Source: Liolophura sinensis
Taxonomy: Eukaryota > Mollusca > Polyplacophora > Chitonida > Chitonidae
Length of the DNA stretch: 64,000 bases
NCBI RefSeq assembly: GCF_032854445.1
Contig: NC_088298.1
Span: 9,597,504-9,661,503 of the forward strand
Direction of reading: 5' to 3'
Notes under the pieces: model-generated
What the model was told of the DNA's origin: nothing
What the model saw: the letters and a program-made list of their open reading frames with translations, nothing else
Database searches by the model: none
Program-made: the position numbers and the translations under genes
Shown here: one piece after another, positions 61,001 through 64,000 of the stretch
Numbering within the stretch: the first letter of the stretch is position 1
Layout of the letters: the number at the start of each line of letters is the position of its first letter

Positions 61001-61716
61001 AGATACAGCACAAAGAGAAAATTGCATTACTGAAATTTATTACAAAAAATTTACTTTTTGTGTATGATAAAGCGCCACGTATAAACTGGCAAAACTCTTT
61101 GGAAGGATATTCAAGGTCGTGAGTTGGAATCTCTCTAGATTGGAATCGTATCTATCCGTTGGATCTCTTTTTGGCTATGTGAAAACAGTGTAACAATTTT
61201 GGTTGTATTTCTGAGGAAATCATTGCCGAACAAACTCACCTCTCCGGATCCCAATTCACCGGATCCTTCTTCGTCATCTCCTGAACCAGATCCAGAACCG
61301 GATACGTCTTCCGATGTCGTTTCGGGCATTTCCGTAGGAGTTGTCCCAACAGTTTCGGGCATTTCCGTAGTGGTTTTGTTTTCAATTGTTTTGGAATTTT
61401 CCGTTGCTTGAGGTAAACAGCCAGGGTATACCGATGTGGTTTTAGGTATGTCCGTCGGCGTCGTCACGTTTTCGGGAGTTTCCCCCGGACTTGCCCCACC
61501 TTCGTTATTCTCCAGTGTGCCAGGGGTTGTTGTCTCGCCAAACTCGAGTATTTTTATGTTGGAACCCTCAGCCGGAACTTTGCTCTCGTTGTTGTTCAGA
61601 ATAAGACTGGATATATTTTCCAGCGATGGGAATGGGATGGCGGCTACGTCACGTCTCTCACAAGTCACAACTGCCGTGGCTGTCACCAGCACAAAAACGA
61701 ACGTCGCCATTTCCAT
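58042..61716 (-). CDS. Secreted C-type lectin with mucin/proteoglycan-like stalk, 4 exons
   Basis: Predicted secreted, calcium-dependent sugar-binding protein of 299 aa. Exons in transcript order: 61240-61716, 59831-59843 (13 nt), 58746-58916, 58042-58280; all phase-matched. Start at 61716 (MEMATFVFVL; A at -3, G at +4); the upstream open stretch begins with TTG and was not used. Signal peptide about 1-19. Residues 25-135 are Thr/Pro/Glu-rich with PETT-type motifs and N-glycosylation sites at N34, N43, N83, N113. Residues 139-159 hold six Ser-Gly pairs around DDEE, as in glycosaminoglycan attachment sites. The microexon codes VDND. The C-type lectin domain is residues 165-294 with six cysteines (long form), EPN at 256-258 and WND at 280-282, predicting mannose/glucose-type binding. 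WIGL is replaced by LIGG. Role (immunity, matrix or shell) cannot be told from sequence. Confidence 0.9.
58369..58480 (-). repeat. 21-bp minisatellite in lectin intron 3
   Basis: About five to six copies of CACCCAACAACCTGGCTCCAG (plus-strand reading, GGCTCC/GGTTCC variants) inside the intron between the two lectin-domain exons. Confidence 0.9.
60265..60460. repeat. Possible old interspersed repeat (copy 2), in lectin intron 1
   Basis: Partner of 35080-35290; same word order and direction. Confidence 0.3.
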
Positions 61717-63142
61717 TATCGCGGTATTAAACTTATAATAAATTGTCTCTAACAATTCAGACGCGTATTATTCGTCGTTCTATACAGAGCATACGCTACA
61801 CCTACAACCAGAAACAACTGACGAAATGACAGTGTTTCACAAGCCACGCCGTTTTTATCGGGCAATAACTGCTACCGCTATTAAAATTCTCTAACAAAAC
61901 GAACCAATGTATAGACCTGAATTTAAACGCTGTCACGTCGTTAGATAACGGTTAGTGAGATAATTTTCCTTCGTGTTTATTTCTGACGACGGTAAAGCAA
62001 TTCTTTACACATGTAATGGGTGGATGTATAGGTAATTTCGACGATAATTTAGTAATGGATTGTAATTGACAGTTGGTCCCTAATTGTAACCAGCATTTAT
62101 GTTGTCAGTTATGGTCGAGATAGATGGCGACTGGACGGCATCAGCTCGCATCATTTTGCTGTCACGACATGTACAAATACAGATGCTGAGCAACCCGTTA
62201 ACGATCTGGGAGATTGACGATCTGTGCGAAATCGAGTCGCTGTGACGAAAAATTGCTATGTTACATGAATTACACGACTATAACGCTTGTCAAGTTTGAC
62301 AAATTTCATATTTTCATGAAGTCACCAGTAGTCGAAATAAGGAATGACACATGCACAGCCTAATCCTGGTTACGTCAAAAACATATAGGGACGGAGGAGT
62401 GCCTCCGAACTTCCGAAAATTGAGAGGCCAATATGTGAAATCACAAACCACCCCCAGCGCCAACCCCAAGTACTTTTCAAGTCGACCATGTCCAAAAAAA
62501 AAGTTATATATACAATATAGGATATCCAATGTTCACTGCATTGTGGTGAATTTTATCAGAATCGACGGTTAAAACATTTTCTTTAAGTTGATCAAACATG
62601 CAGATCAACGAACTGTAATTGGTAATGTATTTTAAATTACGGTAAAAGCGGTAATGTCTTTAATTTTATAAGATTTGCAATCGGAAAATTTATTTTATCG
62701 TGCAGTGCGACTCAGCATTCAACCAGAGTGAAAAACATGCACGTCCGCATGAATACCTCTCTCCCAAAAGCCATTTATTGTTTGTTAAATGTGACGACAA
62801 CACAGCATCTTGAGTAATTCTGGACCAGTGACGTCTAATAACTTTCAGTCAACATCCCTGCACTTTTTTAACCTGATCCTGCTTAAGCCCTGGAACTAGG
62901 GGGGCGTCTAATTTGCTACTATTTATGCATTTACATGAACTGTAGGAATAAAACCGTGACTGAAGTAGATTCATAAGAGGCTGTATTTCACTATTTCACA
63001 TGTGACTATTTGCCAGTTATTCACTGTCGTCACGGTTCTGGTTTTACTCTATAGCTGTATTTTTTAAATTATATTCAAACGATCGTCGCCTAGGTCTATA
63101 CGCACAGCAATAATGATTCGCCAACACAGCACGTTTGCCCTG
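61717..63142. other. Upstream of the lectin gene, non-coding
   Basis: The lectin promoter is expected near 61750-61900 (a weak minus-strand GATAAAAA at 61851-61860). No further gene seen up to the 24-bp minisatellite. Confidence 0.35.
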
Positions 63143-63590
63143 TGCCATGACATGTCCGATGGCCTGTTCCATGACATGTCCGATGGCCTGTTCCATGACA
63201 TGTCCGATGGCCTGATCCATGACATGTCCGATGGCCTGTTCCATGACATGTCTGATGGCCTGTTCCATGACATGTCTGATGGCCTGATCCATGACACGTC
63301 CGATGGCCTGTTCCATGACACGTCCGATGGCCTGTTCCATGACATGTCCGATGGCCTGTGCCATGACACGTCCGATGGCCTGTTCCATGACATGTCTGAT
63401 GGCCTGTTCCATGACATGTCTGATGGCCTGATCCATGACACGTCCGATGGCCTGTTCCATGACACGTCCGATGGCCTGTTCCATGACATGTCCGATGGCC
63501 TGTTCCATGGCATGTCCGATGGCCTGTTCCATGGCATGTCCGATGGCCTGTTCCATGACATGTCCGATGGCCTGTTCCATGACATGTTCC
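63143..63590 (+). repeat. 24-bp minisatellite, open in several frames
   Basis: About 19 copies of a 24-bp unit close to CCATGACATGTCCGATGGCC plus TGTT, varying at a few sites (CATGT/CACGT, TGTTCC/TGATCC). Eight codons per unit leave it open on both strands. The plus frame (63113-63727, 204 codons) reads HDMSDGLF repeats. No splice signals or family support a gene. Confidence 0.93.
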
Positions 63591-63840
63591 CGGCAGATCG
63601 ATGTCACAACAAACGTACGTTCTTTGACGCCATGTTTTCTAGCACGAAAACGTTAAAATATCGTGACAACCTTGCTGAATATGAATTCCATTTCGCCATT
63701 TATGATTTGTACCTTATACGCACTTAAACTACATAAGGACTTTAATATACCGGTGTAGAAATGTTATTTATAAATTACAGGAAATCTATTTCATAAATCG
63801 AGCCAACGTCAGCGGGTACGGATAGAAGGGATTCTTAGTT

Positions 63841-63843
63841 ATA

Positions 63844-63874
<31 letters not shown>

Positions 63875-63942
63875 TTGTGTTTTACGCCGTACTCAAGTAT
63901 ATTTCACTTATACGACGGCGGCCAGTATTATGGTTCTCAGCT
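63841..63942 (-). mobile_element. SINE type A, 3' end only
   Basis: Inverted TTTATT-rich tail, TTTTACGCCGTACTCAAG, CGACGGCGGCCAGTATTATG; broken off after about 100 bp. Confidence 0.85.
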
Positions 63943-64000
63943 ATATAGAAAAGCCGTTAGCAAGATGGCATTTTTCTCTGAAGTAATGATTTCTAGTGAA

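Noticed and set aside
61717-61755. N-terminal extension MLETIYYKF of the lectin
   Set aside because: Its first codon is TTG, not ATG; the ATG at 61716 has good context and directly precedes a signal peptide.

Overview
The window looks like nuclear DNA of a marine lophotrochozoan invertebrate, probably a mollusc or a similar animal; I cannot name the species. The genes are intron-rich with canonical GT-AG junctions. One is an invertebrate-type thyroid hormone receptor. The DNA between exons is packed with tRNA-derived SINEs whose tails read roughly ACGGCGTAAAACACCAAT plus AAATA repeats, or CACTC repeats.

Five multi-exon genes can be assembled by joining exons at matching splice phases. They are: a thyroid hormone receptor (+, 11426-20011, 7 coding exons, 417 aa); the ESCRT-II subunit VPS25 (-, 27838-32679, 6 exons, 172 aa); a rhodopsin-class neuropeptide-receptor-like GPCR (-, 36426-38756, 2 exons, 373 aa); the NEDD8-conjugating enzyme UBE2F (+, 43421-51572, 6 coding exons, 183 aa); and a secreted C-type lectin with a mucin-like, proteoglycan-like stalk (-, 58042-61716, 4 exons including a 13-nt microexon, 299 aa). 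They are unrelated in function and do not form an operon or pathway. VPS25 (endosomal sorting) and UBE2F (neddylation) are housekeeping genes.

The main discovery is a pair of mirror-image 'splice-junction satellites'. UBE2F intron 2 is almost entirely a 76-bp tandem array (45127-49237, 49 copies, interrupted by one SINE). Each copy carries a branchpoint-like site, a pyrimidine tract, a 3' splice acceptor and the first 36 nt of the next exon. VPS25 intron 4 holds a ~72-bp array (29270-30126, 12 copies). Each copy carries the last ~36-39 nt of exon 4 plus its 5' splice donor. In both genes the true exon is the copy at the edge of the array, and the decoys fill the intron side.

Layout: 1-11.4 kb is upstream, non-coding and SINE-bearing, with nuclear-receptor half-site clusters and a CRE. 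11.4-20.3 kb is the receptor gene. 20.3-27.8 kb is intergenic with SINEs. 27.8-32.7 kb is VPS25. 32.9-36.2 kb is a SINE cluster. 36.4-38.8 kb is the GPCR. 39-43.4 kb is intergenic with a palindromic TTAA-flanked MITE. 43.4-53.0 kb is UBE2F, with a 21-bp heptad-coding minisatellite in its likely 3' UTR. 53.3-57.2 kb is SINE-rich. 58.0-61.9 kb is the lectin. 63.1-63.6 kb is a 24-bp minisatellite open in several frames.
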